Assembly: GCF_003014485.1 (NCBI RefSeq)
Contig: NZ_PYGA01000003.1
Coordinates: 359,734-423,733, forward strand
From: Murinocardiopsis flavida
Lineage (GTDB): Bacteria > Actinomycetota > Actinomycetes > Streptosporangiales > Streptosporangiaceae
DNA: 64,000 nt
Direction: 5' to 3'
Shown here: one piece after another, positions 43,575 to 57,123 of the stretch
Layout: each line of letters opens with the position of its first letter
How positions within the stretch are numbered: the first letter of the stretch is position 1
Translations under genes and position numbers: made by a program
Notes under the pieces: generated by a model
Database searches by the model: none
What the model was told of the DNA's origin: nothing
Seen by the model: the letters and a program-made list of their open reading frames with translations, nothing else

Positions 43575-44609
43575 ATGAGCAGAAGCGCCGCAGCCACCCT
43601 GTCCCTGATCCTCGCGGTGCTCCCCGCCGCGCTGGGCGCGGCGGCCGACCAGGGTGAGGGCGTCCCCAAAAGCCCCGACCGGAGCCCCGACCTGCCCAAG
43701 GGCTCCGAAGAGGCGTTCCGGCCGGCCGACCCGCGCATCGCCGAGTCCAGCGGGCTCGCGGCGTCGCGCCGCCACAAGGGCGTGTACTGGACGCACAACG
43801 ACAGCGGCACCTACGGCACCGACATCTTCGCCGTGGACGAGAAGGGGCGGACGGTCGCCACGCTCACCCTCACCGGGCCGGGCGTCGAACTGCGCGACTG
43901 GGAGGCCATCTCCGTCGGCGAGGACGACGACGGCGAGCCCGCCATCTACGTCGGCGACATCGGCGACAACTTCGACGGCGGCTGGCCGAACATCCGGGTG
44001 TACCGGGTCCCCGAACCCGCCGACTTCGGCACAGAGCAGCTGAGCGCCGAGGCGACCACCTTCACCTTCGAGTACGCCGACGGTGCGCGCAACGCGGAGT
44101 CGATGATGATCGACCCGCGCGACAACCGCCTCTACATCGCCAGCAAGGAGATCGGCGGCGGGCTGTACGCGGCACCGGAGAAGCTCTCGGCGGAGGGGAC
44201 GAACACGCTGGAGCGCATCGGATCCGCCCCGCTGTACGCCACCGACGCGGCGTTCGCGCCCGACGGCTCGCAGTACGCCATCCGCACCTACTGGGGCGCC
44301 ACGGTGTACGACGCCGGAGCGGGCCTCCCCGGTCGGTCCATCACCCGGTTCGACCTGCCGACACTCGACCAGGGCGAGTCGATGAGCTACACGGCCGACG
44401 GCACGGAGCTGCTGGTCGGCAGCGAGGGGGAGCGCAGCCCGGTGTGGCGGGTCCCGATCCCCGAGGACGCGCGCCCGGAGCCGACGACGTCGGCGCGGCC
44501 CGAGGCGGGCGGCTCCGAACCGTCGGGCGGCGGCCCGATCCTGATCGCCGGCGGCGCCGGCCTGGCCCTCATCCTCATCCTCGGGATCATCTGGCTGGCC
44601 CGCCACTGA
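43575..44609 (+). CDS. Secreted, membrane-anchored beta-propeller-like protein
   Basis: 344 residues. Signal peptide (SRSAAATLSLILAVLPAALG) and a C-terminal membrane helix (about 318-340, LIAGGAGLALILILGIIWLA) preceded by a Thr/Pro/Gly linker. The ectodomain repeats GLAASRRHKGVYWTHNDSG, IYVGDIGDNFDG and MMIDPRDNRLYIASKE, the blade-like pattern of esterase-like or WD40-type propellers. No catalytic set seen. Probably faces outward. Start ATG 43575; a GTG two codons earlier is possible. Confidence 0.78.
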   Translation: MSRSAAATLSLILAVLPAALGAAADQGEGVPKSPDRSPDLPKGSEEAFRPADPRIAESSGLAASRRHKGVYWTHNDSGTYGTDIFAVDEKGRTVATLTLTGPGVELRDWEAISVGEDDDGEPAIYVGDIGDNFDGGWPNIRVYRVPEPADFGTEQLSAEATTFTFEYADGARNAESMMIDPRDNRLYIASKEIGGGLYAAPEKLSAEGTNTLERIGSAPLYATDAAFAPDGSQYAIRTYWGATVYDAGAGLPGRSITRFDLPTLDQGESMSYTADGTELLVGSEGERSPVWRVPIPEDARPEPTTSARPEAGGSEPSGGGPILIAGGAGLALILILGIIWLARH

Positions 44610-44672
44610 CCCGACCGGCCGACAGTTGATCCAGTGGGCGATGGAGCGCTCGTGAGCCCGGGCGGAGGCGGA

Positions 44673-44707
44673 GGTTGCCGTCGCGGGCCCAGGCCGCGAC
44701 GGCAACC
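44673..44707. terminator. Perfect 14-bp hairpin between convergent genes
   Basis: GGTTGCCGTCGCGG (44673-44686) pairs with CCGCGACGGCAACC (44694-44707), with a 7-base loop. Serves both the propeller gene and the kinase gene. Confidence 0.85.
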
Positions 44708-44814
44708 ACACCCCCTTCACCCCGGGACGCCAGGGACGTGCCGCCCACCCCTTCTCCTCAGGGCGCCGGGGCCGTGAAAATGCCCTCGCACCCGTTGATT
44801 CAACGGCATTGGGG

Positions 44815-45744
44815 TCAGACCCCGGCCTGGTCGGCGAGGAGGCGCGCCTTTGCTATTGCCGCCTCGGCGTCGGCCGCCCGACCGACGTTGAGCAGGTCGA
44901 ACGCCGACTCCACCAGGCGGGCGAAGGCCCACGCAGCGAGCCGGTCGGCCGGCTCGCCCATGATGTCGGCGACCAGGCCGAACCGGTGCCGGGCGACCTT
45001 GTCGGGCTCCGGGTGCCGCATCGGGGGGTCGACCTGCATGACCAGGGGGCACGGGTCGTAGCCGGGGTCGCCCGTCATTGGCTTGGGGTCGATCGCGAGC
45101 CAGGGCATGCGCCGGGCGGCGAGGACGTTGCCCGGGTTGAAGTCGCCGTGCACGACGACCTCGCGGCCCGCCGACCGCGGCAGGCCGCGCAGCAGCTCCA
45201 CCGCCGCCGCCACCAGGTGCGGGTCGTAGCCCGGCCGGAACTCGGCCATGCGCCGCACCACCAGTTCGGCCCACTCGTCCATGACGTCGACGATCCGCTC
45301 CAGCCCGAGTCCGGCCCGCGGCTCCCGCCCGTGCAGGCCGGAAAGGAGCCGCGCCGCGCGCACCAGGCGCTCCTCGGCGGGGGAGTCGTGGTCGCGCAGT
45401 TTCGTCCCCGGGTCGCAGGCCTCCAGCAGCATGGCGGAGTCGGCCGCGGACTCCGCCAGCACCCGGATCGCGCCGTCGCCCGCCCAGTGCCGCAGCGCGG
45501 CCGCCTCCCCGCGGGACTCGCGGTGCGGCCAGGAGACCTTGAGCACGGCGTGCGCGCCGTCGGCGGTGCGCACCGGCGCCGCCCAGGAGCAGCTCCCCCC
45601 GGTGAACGGGCGGCCGGGTTCGAGCCCCCACCGAGCGCACAGCCCGGCCAGCAGTTCGGGGAGCGTGTCGAGCCACCGGGTGCCGCCGTAGGACGCGACG
45701 TGGGCCGCGATGCCGCTCGGCAGCGGCGCCGGCGCGGCGGTCAT
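44815..45744 (-). CDS. Aminoglycoside/hydroxyurea (APH(6)-like) phosphotransferase
   Basis: 309 residues. Kinase-like fold: AVLKVSWPHRESRGEAAAL (nucleotide Lys), VVHGDFNPGNVLAARR (catalytic Brenner loop, Asp and Asn) and LAIDPKPMTGDPGYD (metal Asp). The pattern is that of the APH(6)/hydroxyurea kinase family, which includes streptomycin 6-phosphotransferases. Whether this one acts on a drug or a cell metabolite is unclear. The ATG overlaps the stop of the GDPD gene by four bases (ATGA), so the two are translationally coupled. Confidence 0.87.
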   Translation of the reverse strand: MTAAPAPLPSGIAAHVASYGGTRWLDTLPELLAGLCARWGLEPGRPFTGGSCSWAAPVRTADGAHAVLKVSWPHRESRGEAAALRHWAGDGAIRVLAESAADSAMLLEACDPGTKLRDHDSPAEERLVRAARLLSGLHGREPRAGLGLERIVDVMDEWAELVVRRMAEFRPGYDPHLVAAAVELLRGLPRSAGREVVVHGDFNPGNVLAARRMPWLAIDPKPMTGDPGYDPCPLVMQVDPPMRHPEPDKVARHRFGLVADIMGEPADRLAAWAFARLVESAFDLLNVGRAADAEAAIAKARLLADQAGV

Positions 45745-46751
45745 CCCGCTCCCTCCGCGGCCCCCTCGGTGAACACCTCACGGGCCAGGAACGCGTGCCG
45801 GGAGAAGTCCGTGAAGACGCCGTCGACCCCGGCGGCGAAGAACGCGTCGTACTCGGCGGCGAACGCGCCGTAGGCCCGCTCGCCGCCGCCGGAGCGGAAC
45901 GCCGGCGGCAGGAACCGGTTCTCGCTGCGGAACGTGTAGGGGTGCACCAGCAGCCCGGCCTCGTGCGCGTCGGCGACCAGCTGCGTGGGGCCGGCGAGGT
46001 CGCCGTTGTCGTCGCGGCCGATCACCCGCACCTTGTCGGGCCCGATGGCGTGCGCGTACGACGCGATCTCCGCGAGCCCCTCGGGGGTCGCCGCCGCGTC
46101 GAACGCGGCACCGCTGTGCATGAGCTGGACGAGGGGCACGCCGAGGTCCGCGAGCGCGCGCAGGCTCGCCGCCTCGAAGGACTGGAGGAAGACGGGCACC
46201 TCCGGCTCCGGCCCGGCGAGCCCGGTGGCGCGCAGCTCCGCCGCCAGCAGCGGCTCCAGGTCCAGGCCGATCGACGCGTGGTACGCCGGGTGCTTGGTCT
46301 CGGGGTACACGCCGATCGGGCGGCCGAGGTCGGCGGTCAGCTTCTTCGCCAGCGCGATGATCTCACCCAGCGTGGGGACGGCGTACTCGCCGTTGTGCGC
46401 GGTGTTCTCGGCGCGCAGGTCGGGCAGCCGCTCGGCGGCGCGCAGCGTGCGCAGCTCGGCGAGGGTGAAGTCCTCGGCGAAGAAGCCGGCGGACTCCCTG
46501 CCGTCGATGGTCTTGGTGGTCCTGCGGTCGGCGAACTCCGGCCGGTCGGCGACGTCGGTCGCGGCGCCGATCTCCGGCTCGTGCCGCGCGACCAGCTGCC
46601 CGTCCTTGGTCGCGACCAGGTCGACCTCGATGAAGTCGCCGCCGTGGCGGGCGCCCAGCTCGTAGGAGCCCATGGTGTGCTCCGGCCGGTGCCCCGGAGC
46701 GCCCCGGTGCGAGATGATCGTGATGGCCGGAGCCTGCTTGTTCCTGCGCAC
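45741..46751 (-). CDS. glpQ: Glycerophosphodiester phosphodiesterase
   Basis: 336 residues from the GTG at 46751 (VRRNKQAPAITIISHRG). TIM-barrel GDPD motifs: SHRGAPGHRPEHTMGSYELG, DFIEVDLVATKDGQLVARHE, PIGVYPETKHP and VFLQSFEAASLRALADLG, with the long insertion of GlpQ-type enzymes. Hydrolyses glycerophosphodiesters to glycerol 3-phosphate. No export signal at this start, unlike many GlpQ proteins; longer starts up to 46862 do not add one. Overlaps the downstream kinase gene by four bases. Confidence 0.9.
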   Translation of the reverse strand: MRRNKQAPAITIISHRGAPGHRPEHTMGSYELGARHGGDFIEVDLVATKDGQLVARHEPEIGAATDVADRPEFADRRTTKTIDGRESAGFFAEDFTLAELRTLRAAERLPDLRAENTAHNGEYAVPTLGEIIALAKKLTADLGRPIGVYPETKHPAYHASIGLDLEPLLAAELRATGLAGPEPEVPVFLQSFEAASLRALADLGVPLVQLMHSGAAFDAAATPEGLAEIASYAHAIGPDKVRVIGRDDNGDLAGPTQLVADAHEAGLLVHPYTFRSENRFLPPAFRSGGGERAYGAFAAEYDAFFAAGVDGVFTDFSRHAFLAREVFTEGAAEGAG

Positions 46752-46905
46752 TGTGGAAAGACCCGTCCCCGTGGTACCGGCCGGCGTGATCGGGACACGC
46801 GGCTGACGTGCCGCCCGGTGCGGGCGGCCGGCCCGGCATCCGGACCGGCCACCATTGTGCACGCTCGGGGAACGGGTACCCGCAGAGGAGGACCCGCGGA
46901 GCAGG

Positions 46906-51361
<4,456 letters not shown>

Positions 51362-51431
51362 GCGGGCCCCGGTGCCGCGGTCGTTCGGTGTCCCTGCGCT
51401 GTCGCTGCGCAGTCCCTGCGCCGTGCTCGCG

Positions 51432-52538
51432 TCAGACGCCGCGCGCGAGGGCGTCGGACGCGCCCCCGACGTCGGTGATCTCCCGCGCGGCGGGGCCGGT
51501 GTAGTTCGCGCTCGGCCGGATGAGGCGGCCCGTGCGCTTCTCCTCCAGGATGTGCGCCGACCAGCCCGCGGTCCGCGCGGCCGTGAACATCGACGTGAAC
51601 AGCGACGGCGGGACCTCGGCGAAGTCGAGGACCACCGCGGCCCAGTACTCCACGTTGGTCGCGATGACGCGGTCGGGCTTGCGGGCCTGGAGCTCTTCGA
51701 GCGCCGCGGTCTCCAGCGCGGCGGCCACCTCGTAGCGGGCGGCGTTGAGCTCCTTGGCGGTGCGGCGCAGCACCCGGGCGCGGGGGTCCTCCGCGCGGTA
51801 CACGCGGTGCCCGAAGCCCATGAGCCGCTCGCCCTTGTCGAGCGCCTGCGCGACGTAGGTGCGGGCGTCGCCGATGCGCTCGGTCTCGTCCAGCATGTGC
51901 AGGACGCGGGCCGGGGCGCCGCCGTGCAGCGGGCCGGACATGGCGCCCACGGCGCCCGAGAGGGCCGCCGCGACGTCGGCCCCGGTGGAGGCGATGACCC
52001 GGCCGGTGAACGTCGACGCGTTCATGCCGTGCTCGGCGGCCGAGGTCCAGTAGGCGTCGACGGCCTGCACATGGCGGGGGTCGGGCTCGCCCCGCAACTG
52101 GATCATGAACCGCTCCACGACGGTCTCGCCCTTGTCGACCTCGGAGCGGGGCACCTCGGGGAGGTCGCCGCGCGCCGACTGGCCGATGAGCGAGATGGCC
52201 GCCGACGCCGCGCGGGCGACGTTGTCGCGGGCCTCGGCGCCGTCGATGTCGAGCAGCGGCCGGAAGCCCCACAGCGGAGCCAGGGTCGCCAGGCCGCTCT
52301 GGACGTCGACCCGTACATCGCCCGAGCGCACCGGCTGCGTGATCGGGTCGGCGAACGGCATGCCGGGGTCGAAGTCGTTGTCGACCAGCAGGCCCCACAC
52401 CCGGCCGAAGGTCACCTTGCCGACAAGGTGCTCGATGTCGACACCGCGGTAGCGGAGGGCACCCCCCGCCTTGTCGGGCTCGGCGATCTCGGTCTCGAAC
52501 GCCACTACTCCTTCAAGTCCGGGTTTGAAATCCGTCAT
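51432..52538 (-). CDS. Citrate synthase (second, actinobacterial type)
   Basis: 368 residues. Condenses oxaloacetate and acetyl-CoA (or a related acyl-CoA). Active-site elements: AEHGMNASTFTGRVIAST (His), MSGPLHGGAPARVLHML (His), MGFGHRVYRAEDPRA (His), and the catalytic Asp in VVLDFAEVP. Shorter than the main GltA (about 430), like citrate synthase 2 of streptomycetes, which is also divergent from pdxH. It could instead be a methylcitrate synthase; prp genes are not beside it. Confidence 0.93.
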   Translation of the reverse strand: MTDFKPGLEGVVAFETEIAEPDKAGGALRYRGVDIEHLVGKVTFGRVWGLLVDNDFDPGMPFADPITQPVRSGDVRVDVQSGLATLAPLWGFRPLLDIDGAEARDNVARAASAAISLIGQSARGDLPEVPRSEVDKGETVVERFMIQLRGEPDPRHVQAVDAYWTSAAEHGMNASTFTGRVIASTGADVAAALSGAVGAMSGPLHGGAPARVLHMLDETERIGDARTYVAQALDKGERLMGFGHRVYRAEDPRARVLRRTAKELNAARYEVAAALETAALEELQARKPDRVIATNVEYWAAVVLDFAEVPPSLFTSMFTAARTAGWSAHILEEKRTGRLIRPSANYTGPAAREITDVGGASDALARGV

Positions 52539-52687
52539 GCGGGCTTCCTCCGTCTCTGCGGTTCGTGGAAAAGGGTGGATCCAGTGAACCGGTTGGGGAT
52601 TTCGCGGTGGTACGCGAGGTGATCGTGTTATGCCGTGGTCGTCGCGGGGTGGCGCGCCTCATGCGGGTCGTGTGAGGATTCACGACT

Positions 52688-53353
52688 GTGAACCCGCTCG
52701 ATCCCGCTGATCTGCGCGAACCCTATGAAGGTACGCCGATGCGCCGTACCGGTCTGTGTGTGCACCCGTTGGACCAGTTTCACATTTGGTTCACATGGGC
52801 GCACAACGCGGGGCTCGCCGAACCGAACGCGATGGTCCTCGCGACGGTCGAAGCGGACGCCGGTGTGCGGGCCCGCACCGTCCTCCTGAAAGGATATGAC
52901 CGCTTTGGCCTGCGGTTCTTCACGAACTACGGCTCACGCAAAGGCCGCGCGCTCGACGCCGACCCCGCCGCCAGCGCCGTACTGCCGTGGCACCCGATCC
53001 GGCGCCAGGTGATCATCGGCGGCAGTGTCGAACGTCTCAGTGCCGAGGAGAGCGACGCCTACTTCCGGACCCGGCCGCGCGGCTCCCAGATCGGCGCGTG
53101 GGCCAGCGAGCACCAGTCGTCCGTCGTCGCCGACCGCGCCGCCCTCGACGAGGGGTACGCGCGCGCCGAACGCCGGTGGGCCGGGGTCGAGGAGGTCCCC
53201 CGGCCGCCCTACTGGGGCGGCTACCGGCTGCGGCCGACGGAGGTGGAGTTCTGGCAGGGCCGCCGCGACCGGATGCACGACCGGTTCCGCTACGTCCTCG
53301 AATCGGGCTCGCCCGCCGACGGCACCTGGCGGATCGACCGGCTGGAGCCCTAG
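52688..53353 (+). CDS. pdxH: Pyridoxamine 5'-phosphate oxidase
   Basis: 221 residues from a GTG. Oxidises pyridoxamine or pyridoxine phosphate to PLP with FMN. Motifs: AMVLATVEADAGVRARTVLLKGYDRFGLRFFTNYGSRKGR (FMN site), RPRGSQIGAWASEHQS, and the C-terminal VEFWQGRRDRMHDRFRY. Divergent from citrate synthase with 149 bases between starts, a conserved actinobacterial pairing. Confidence 0.95.
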   Translation: MNPLDPADLREPYEGTPMRRTGLCVHPLDQFHIWFTWAHNAGLAEPNAMVLATVEADAGVRARTVLLKGYDRFGLRFFTNYGSRKGRALDADPAASAVLPWHPIRRQVIIGGSVERLSAEESDAYFRTRPRGSQIGAWASEHQSSVVADRAALDEGYARAERRWAGVEEVPRPPYWGGYRLRPTEVEFWQGRRDRMHDRFRYVLESGSPADGTWRIDRLEP

Positions 53354-53647
53354 CCGGAGCCCCCGGAGTCCTGGCCGGCAGTCCTGGTCGGAACCCTGGG
53401 CGCAACCTCCGGCGCACCGGGTCGGGACGCAGGTCGGGCGCCTGGTGTGACCAGGACCACATCCGGTGGGAAGCGGTCGCCCGGGTCAGGCTATGATGAA
53501 GGCCATTCGGTGGCCGCTCCCGCCGCCAGAGCGCTACGGGCCGGCAGCACCGCCCCACGACCGGTGCTGCGGAATCAGCGCGCACTGGCCGATGTTGAGT
53601 CTTCTGCCGTTGCCAGCACGTCACCGGCACACGAGGGGAGGGGAGCC

Positions 53648-54361
53648 ATGACCGCACACGGGCTCATCGACACCACTGAGATGTACCTTCGCACGATCTT
53701 CGAGCTGGAGGAAGAGGGCATCGTCCCGCTTCGCGCCCGGATCGCCGAACGCCTCCACCAGAGCGGTCCGACCGTCTCCCAGACGGTCGCCCGGATGGAG
53801 CGCGATGGCCTGCTCCGGGTCGAGAACGACCGCCACCTGGTCATGACCGAGGAAGGCAGCCGCCTCGCCTCCGACGTCATGCGCAAGCACCGCCTCGCCG
53901 AGCGCCTGCTGACCGACGTCATCGGGCTGCCGTGGGAAGAGGTGCACATCGAGGCGTGCCGCTGGGAGCACGTCATCTCCGAGAGCGCCGAACGGCGCAT
54001 CGCCGAGATCCTCGACTACCCCTCCGTCTGCGCGCACGGCAACCCCATCCCCGGGCTGGACGAACTCGGCAAGCCCGAATACGAGGCCGAACCGTTCACC
54101 GACGACACCATCGTGCTCATGACCGACGTCGCCCGCCGCGACCCCGTCAGCGCGACGGTGCGCAGGATCAGCGAGTACGTCCAGAATCAGCCCGAGTCGA
54201 TGCGTATCCTCAAGGCGGCCGGGGTACGCCCAGGGCGTGATGTGTTGATCGTCGCCTCGGATGACGGTGTGCAGGTGACCGCTGCTGATGGAGCTGACGC
54301 TGAACCGACCGACCTCGCACGGCAGATCGCAAGCCATATCTTCGTCGCCAAACCCCAATAG
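53648..54361 (+). CDS. DtxR/IdeR-family metal-dependent repressor
   Basis: 237 residues. Winged helix (1-70: LIDTTEMYLRTIFELEEEG, RIAERLHQSGPTVSQTVARM, EGSRLASDVMRKHRLAERLL). The dimerisation and metal domain shows the Cys/His/Glu ligands in IEACRWEHVISESAERRI and ICxHGNP-type SVCAHGNPIPG. A C-terminal SH3-like domain completes the DmdR/IdeR layout, so iron is the likely co-repressor. A long purine-rich ribosome site (GAGGGGAGGGGAG) precedes the ATG at 53648. Confidence 0.94.
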   Translation: MTAHGLIDTTEMYLRTIFELEEEGIVPLRARIAERLHQSGPTVSQTVARMERDGLLRVENDRHLVMTEEGSRLASDVMRKHRLAERLLTDVIGLPWEEVHIEACRWEHVISESAERRIAEILDYPSVCAHGNPIPGLDELGKPEYEAEPFTDDTIVLMTDVARRDPVSATVRRISEYVQNQPESMRILKAAGVRPGRDVLIVASDDGVQVTAADGADAEPTDLARQIASHIFVAKPQ

Positions 54362-54467
54362 GGCCCCAAGCGCACCCACATGGGGCGTTCCGGCTGAATC
54401 CCCCATTGCTCTGCGGATACGACCCGGTATTGCTACGCTCGCCCCATGGCGTGGGCCGAACGCAGCG

Positions 54468-54557
54468 ATGCTTGAGGACGCCTTCCGCGCGGAGATCTCG
54501 CGGAGTTTGTGGACCCGTACCAGCACGGTCCGTGACGGCGAGGTGGCGGCGACATGA
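54468..54557 (+). CDS. Possible 29-residue peptide coupled to the SpoIIE gene
   Basis: Reads MLEDAFRAEISRSLWTRTST and ends with a TGA that overlaps the ATG of the next gene (ATGA). No clear ribosome site. The exact four-base overlap suggests translational coupling, but the frame is short and could be chance. Confidence 0.25.
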   Translation: MLEDAFRAEISRSLWTRTSTVRDGEVAAT

Positions 54558-56815
54558 CCCGGTGGGAGGAGACCTTCCCCGAAGGCAACGCGTTGACTGG
54601 GACCGACGTGCTGGAGCACGCGCAGATCGCCATCATCGTCATCGACCCCCAAGGCAACCTCCGCTACTGGAACTCCTTCGCGCGCGAACTGTTCGGCTTC
54701 GGCGACGGCCGCGACCACCGCGGCAGCTCGATGTTCGAACTCGGCATCCACGAAATGGAGCGCGAGCGGGCCACCCAGGTCGCCCGCAGGGTCCTCAAGG
54801 GCGAGACCTGGGAGGGCACCTTCGCCGTCGTCCGCCGGAACGACGGCACATGGGTGCACCTCCGCTCACAGGCCGTACCGCTGCGCCCCGCCGCGTCCGG
54901 CGCCATCGAGGGCATCGTCCTGTTCGCCTACGAGGCCATGCGCAACGGCCGGGTCGAGGAGCAGTACGGCCTGCTCGACCGCATCGGCGGGCGGCTCGCG
55001 AGCTCACTGGAGTTCGGCGCCACCCTGAAACTCGTCGCCGAGATCCTGGTGCCCCAGTTCGCCGACCACTGCTTCATCGACCTGTTCGACCACGACCGCC
55101 TCGTCCGCCGCGTCTCCGTCCACGCCGAAGGCTGGTCGCCGCCCGAACGCACCTGGTACGACATCGGCGACGAGGTCAAGTACCCCGAGCACCACTTCGT
55201 CGTCAAGGCCATGCGCCGGCTGGAGGCCGTCGTGGTCGGCGACTACGTCCACGAAGCCGACGTCGCCCCCAACGAGCACTCCGCCCGCGTATCGGCCCAG
55301 GTGGGCGTCAGCTCCGCCATCGCGGCGCCGCTGCGGGCCCGCGGTGAACTGCTCGGCGTGCTGACCCTGGCGATGTCCAACCTCACCGCGCGCGGCAAGA
55401 CCCACTACGACGGCTTCGACCGCGACCTCGTCGGCGCCATCGCCTCGCGGGTCGCCGTCGCCATCGACAACGCCCGGCTGTTCGAAGAGGAGCGCACGAC
55501 CGCGCTCGCCTTCCAGAACAGCCTGCTGCCGAGGGACTTTCCGCTGTTCGACGGCTTGACCATCGCGCACCGCTACATCCCGGCGAAACCCCTCGAATCG
55601 CAGGGGCACGGAATCCAGACCCAGGTCGGCGGCGACTTCTACGATGTCATCCCGCTCTCGGCCGGCCGGGTCGGCATCGTCATCGGCGACGTCGAAGGGC
55701 GCGGGCCGCACGCCGCCGCCGTCATGGGCCAGCTCCGTGCGGCGCTGCGGGCCTTCGCCCAGGCCGACCGCGAACCAGCCGACATCCTGCGCGAACTCGA
55801 CGAATGGGTGCGCCGGCTCGGCCAGCCCGACGCGTCGGGCGGGACCTGGGTGCCCAGCGTGAGCTGCCTCTACCTGGTCTACGACGCCTGGTCGCGCGAA
55901 CTCACCTACGCCAACGCCGGGCACCAGCCCCCCGTGCTCATCTGCGACGGCCGGGTCGAAGACCTCGAACTCGACGTCCACGACATGCTGCTCGGGGTGA
56001 AATCAAAGGGCCTCCCCTACGACGACGCCGTGTACCACCAGGGCACGAGCACACTGCCGCCAGGGGCGACCCTGCTGCTCTACACCGACGGCCTGGTCGA
56101 GCGCCGCCCCGCCGGCGGCCGGGTCGACACCGGCAAGGCACTCGACCACCTGCACGAGCGGGTGCGCGAAGTGGCCGGCAAGGACGTCGAGCGCATCGCC
56201 GAGGCCGCGGTCGCAGCGGTGCCCGGCGAGATCGAGGACGACACCGCGCTCCTCGTCGTGCGCACCCACCCCGAGTCCCTCGCCATCGAGGAGGGCTGGT
56301 TCCTCGCCGAGGCGCCGACCGTCTCCGAGGCGCGCCACCTGGCGTCCGACACCTTCAGCGCGTGGGGGATGGACCGCTCCCAGGCCGAGCTCGCCTGCCT
56401 GCTGGTGTCGGAGATCGTCACCAACGTCGTCATCCACGCCACCCCGCACCCGGTCACCCGCGAGTTCACCACCGAAGGCGTGCGCGACTCCAGCGAGGTA
56501 CAGGACTCCGGCGGGCTCGGCGCGGTCGACGACTTCGACGAAGACTGGTCCGACCTCCTCGAAGAGGCCGCGACGGCGCCCGATGACTCCCCGGCCCGCG
56601 AGTTCCTGATCCGGCTGCGCCGGGGCGCGTCGACCGTGTGGGTGGAGGTCTTCGACCACGACCTGCGCCTGCCGCGCATCCGCAGCGCCGGAGCCGACGA
56701 CGAAGGCGGCCGCGGCCTCTACCTCGTCGACCAGCTCGCCAGCCGCTGGGGATCACGCCCCACCCCCGATGGCAAGGCGGTCTGGTTCGAGATCCCGATG
56801 TACGCCGCGGACTAG
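54554..56815 (+). CDS. PAS-GAF-SpoIIE phosphatase-HATPase signalling protein
   Basis: 753 residues. PAS (about 14-130: QIAIIVIDPQGNLRYWNSFA), GAF (about 155-325), SpoIIE PP2C phosphatase (about 330-575: QVGGDFYDVIPLSAGRVGIV, GDVEGRGPHAAAVM, LLYTDGLVERRP, EDDTALLVVR) and an anti-sigma-type HATPase (590-753: LVSEIVTNVVIHA, DDEGGRGLYLVDQLASRWG). Such proteins dephosphorylate anti-sigma antagonists and can act as anti-sigma kinases. The HATPase is split by a roughly 60-residue acidic insertion (about 641-675 rich in Asp and Glu). Follows the DtxR gene. Confidence 0.93.
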   Translation: MTRWEETFPEGNALTGTDVLEHAQIAIIVIDPQGNLRYWNSFARELFGFGDGRDHRGSSMFELGIHEMERERATQVARRVLKGETWEGTFAVVRRNDGTWVHLRSQAVPLRPAASGAIEGIVLFAYEAMRNGRVEEQYGLLDRIGGRLASSLEFGATLKLVAEILVPQFADHCFIDLFDHDRLVRRVSVHAEGWSPPERTWYDIGDEVKYPEHHFVVKAMRRLEAVVVGDYVHEADVAPNEHSARVSAQVGVSSAIAAPLRARGELLGVLTLAMSNLTARGKTHYDGFDRDLVGAIASRVAVAIDNARLFEEERTTALAFQNSLLPRDFPLFDGLTIAHRYIPAKPLESQGHGIQTQVGGDFYDVIPLSAGRVGIVIGDVEGRGPHAAAVMGQLRAALRAFAQADREPADILRELDEWVRRLGQPDASGGTWVPSVSCLYLVYDAWSRELTYANAGHQPPVLICDGRVEDLELDVHDMLLGVKSKGLPYDDAVYHQGTSTLPPGATLLLYTDGLVERRPAGGRVDTGKALDHLHERVREVAGKDVERIAEAAVAAVPGEIEDDTALLVVRTHPESLAIEEGWFLAEAPTVSEARHLASDTFSAWGMDRSQAELACLLVSEIVTNVVIHATPHPVTREFTTEGVRDSSEVQDSGGLGAVDDFDEDWSDLLEEAATAPDDSPAREFLIRLRRGASTVWVEVFDHDLRLPRIRSAGADDEGGRGLYLVDQLASRWGSRPTPDGKAVWFEIPMYAAD

Positions 56816-56913
56816 GCTCCCCGGTCCCGCGCGGCCTCCGCCAGGCACAGGTTCCGTCCCGCACCGGTTTCGCCCAGCACCGAGTTCGCCCCGCACTGGG
56901 GCCGTCGCCGTGG

Positions 56914-57084
56914 TCAGCGGGTCGACCACGCCCACAGCATCAGGGTGAGGAAGATGAACACCATGACGATGGCGCTGGTGGCCCAGGGGACGTACATCCG
57001 GCGGCGCAGCTTCGCGACGCCGATCGCCAGCAGGATCACCAGCAGGACGAGAACGATGGCGCCGTCGAACGAACCGCTGCCCAT
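56914..57084 (-). CDS. 56-residue two-helix membrane protein
   Basis: Reads MGSGSFDGAIVLVLLVILLA, then a basic loop (KLRRRMYVPW) and a second helix (SAIVMVFIFLTLMLWAW). GGAAGGG lies 11 bases before the ATG at 57084. No family recognised. It precedes nothing on the same strand in this short gap and converges on the SpoIIE gene; the acyl-CoA dehydrogenase lies upstream of it and may share a transcript. Confidence 0.68.
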   Translation of the reverse strand: MGSGSFDGAIVLVLLVILLAIGVAKLRRRMYVPWATSAIVMVFIFLTLMLWAWSTR

Positions 57085-57123
57085 TGCGTGAGACCCTTCC
57101 GCCGTGCCCGTGTCGAGGGGAGG

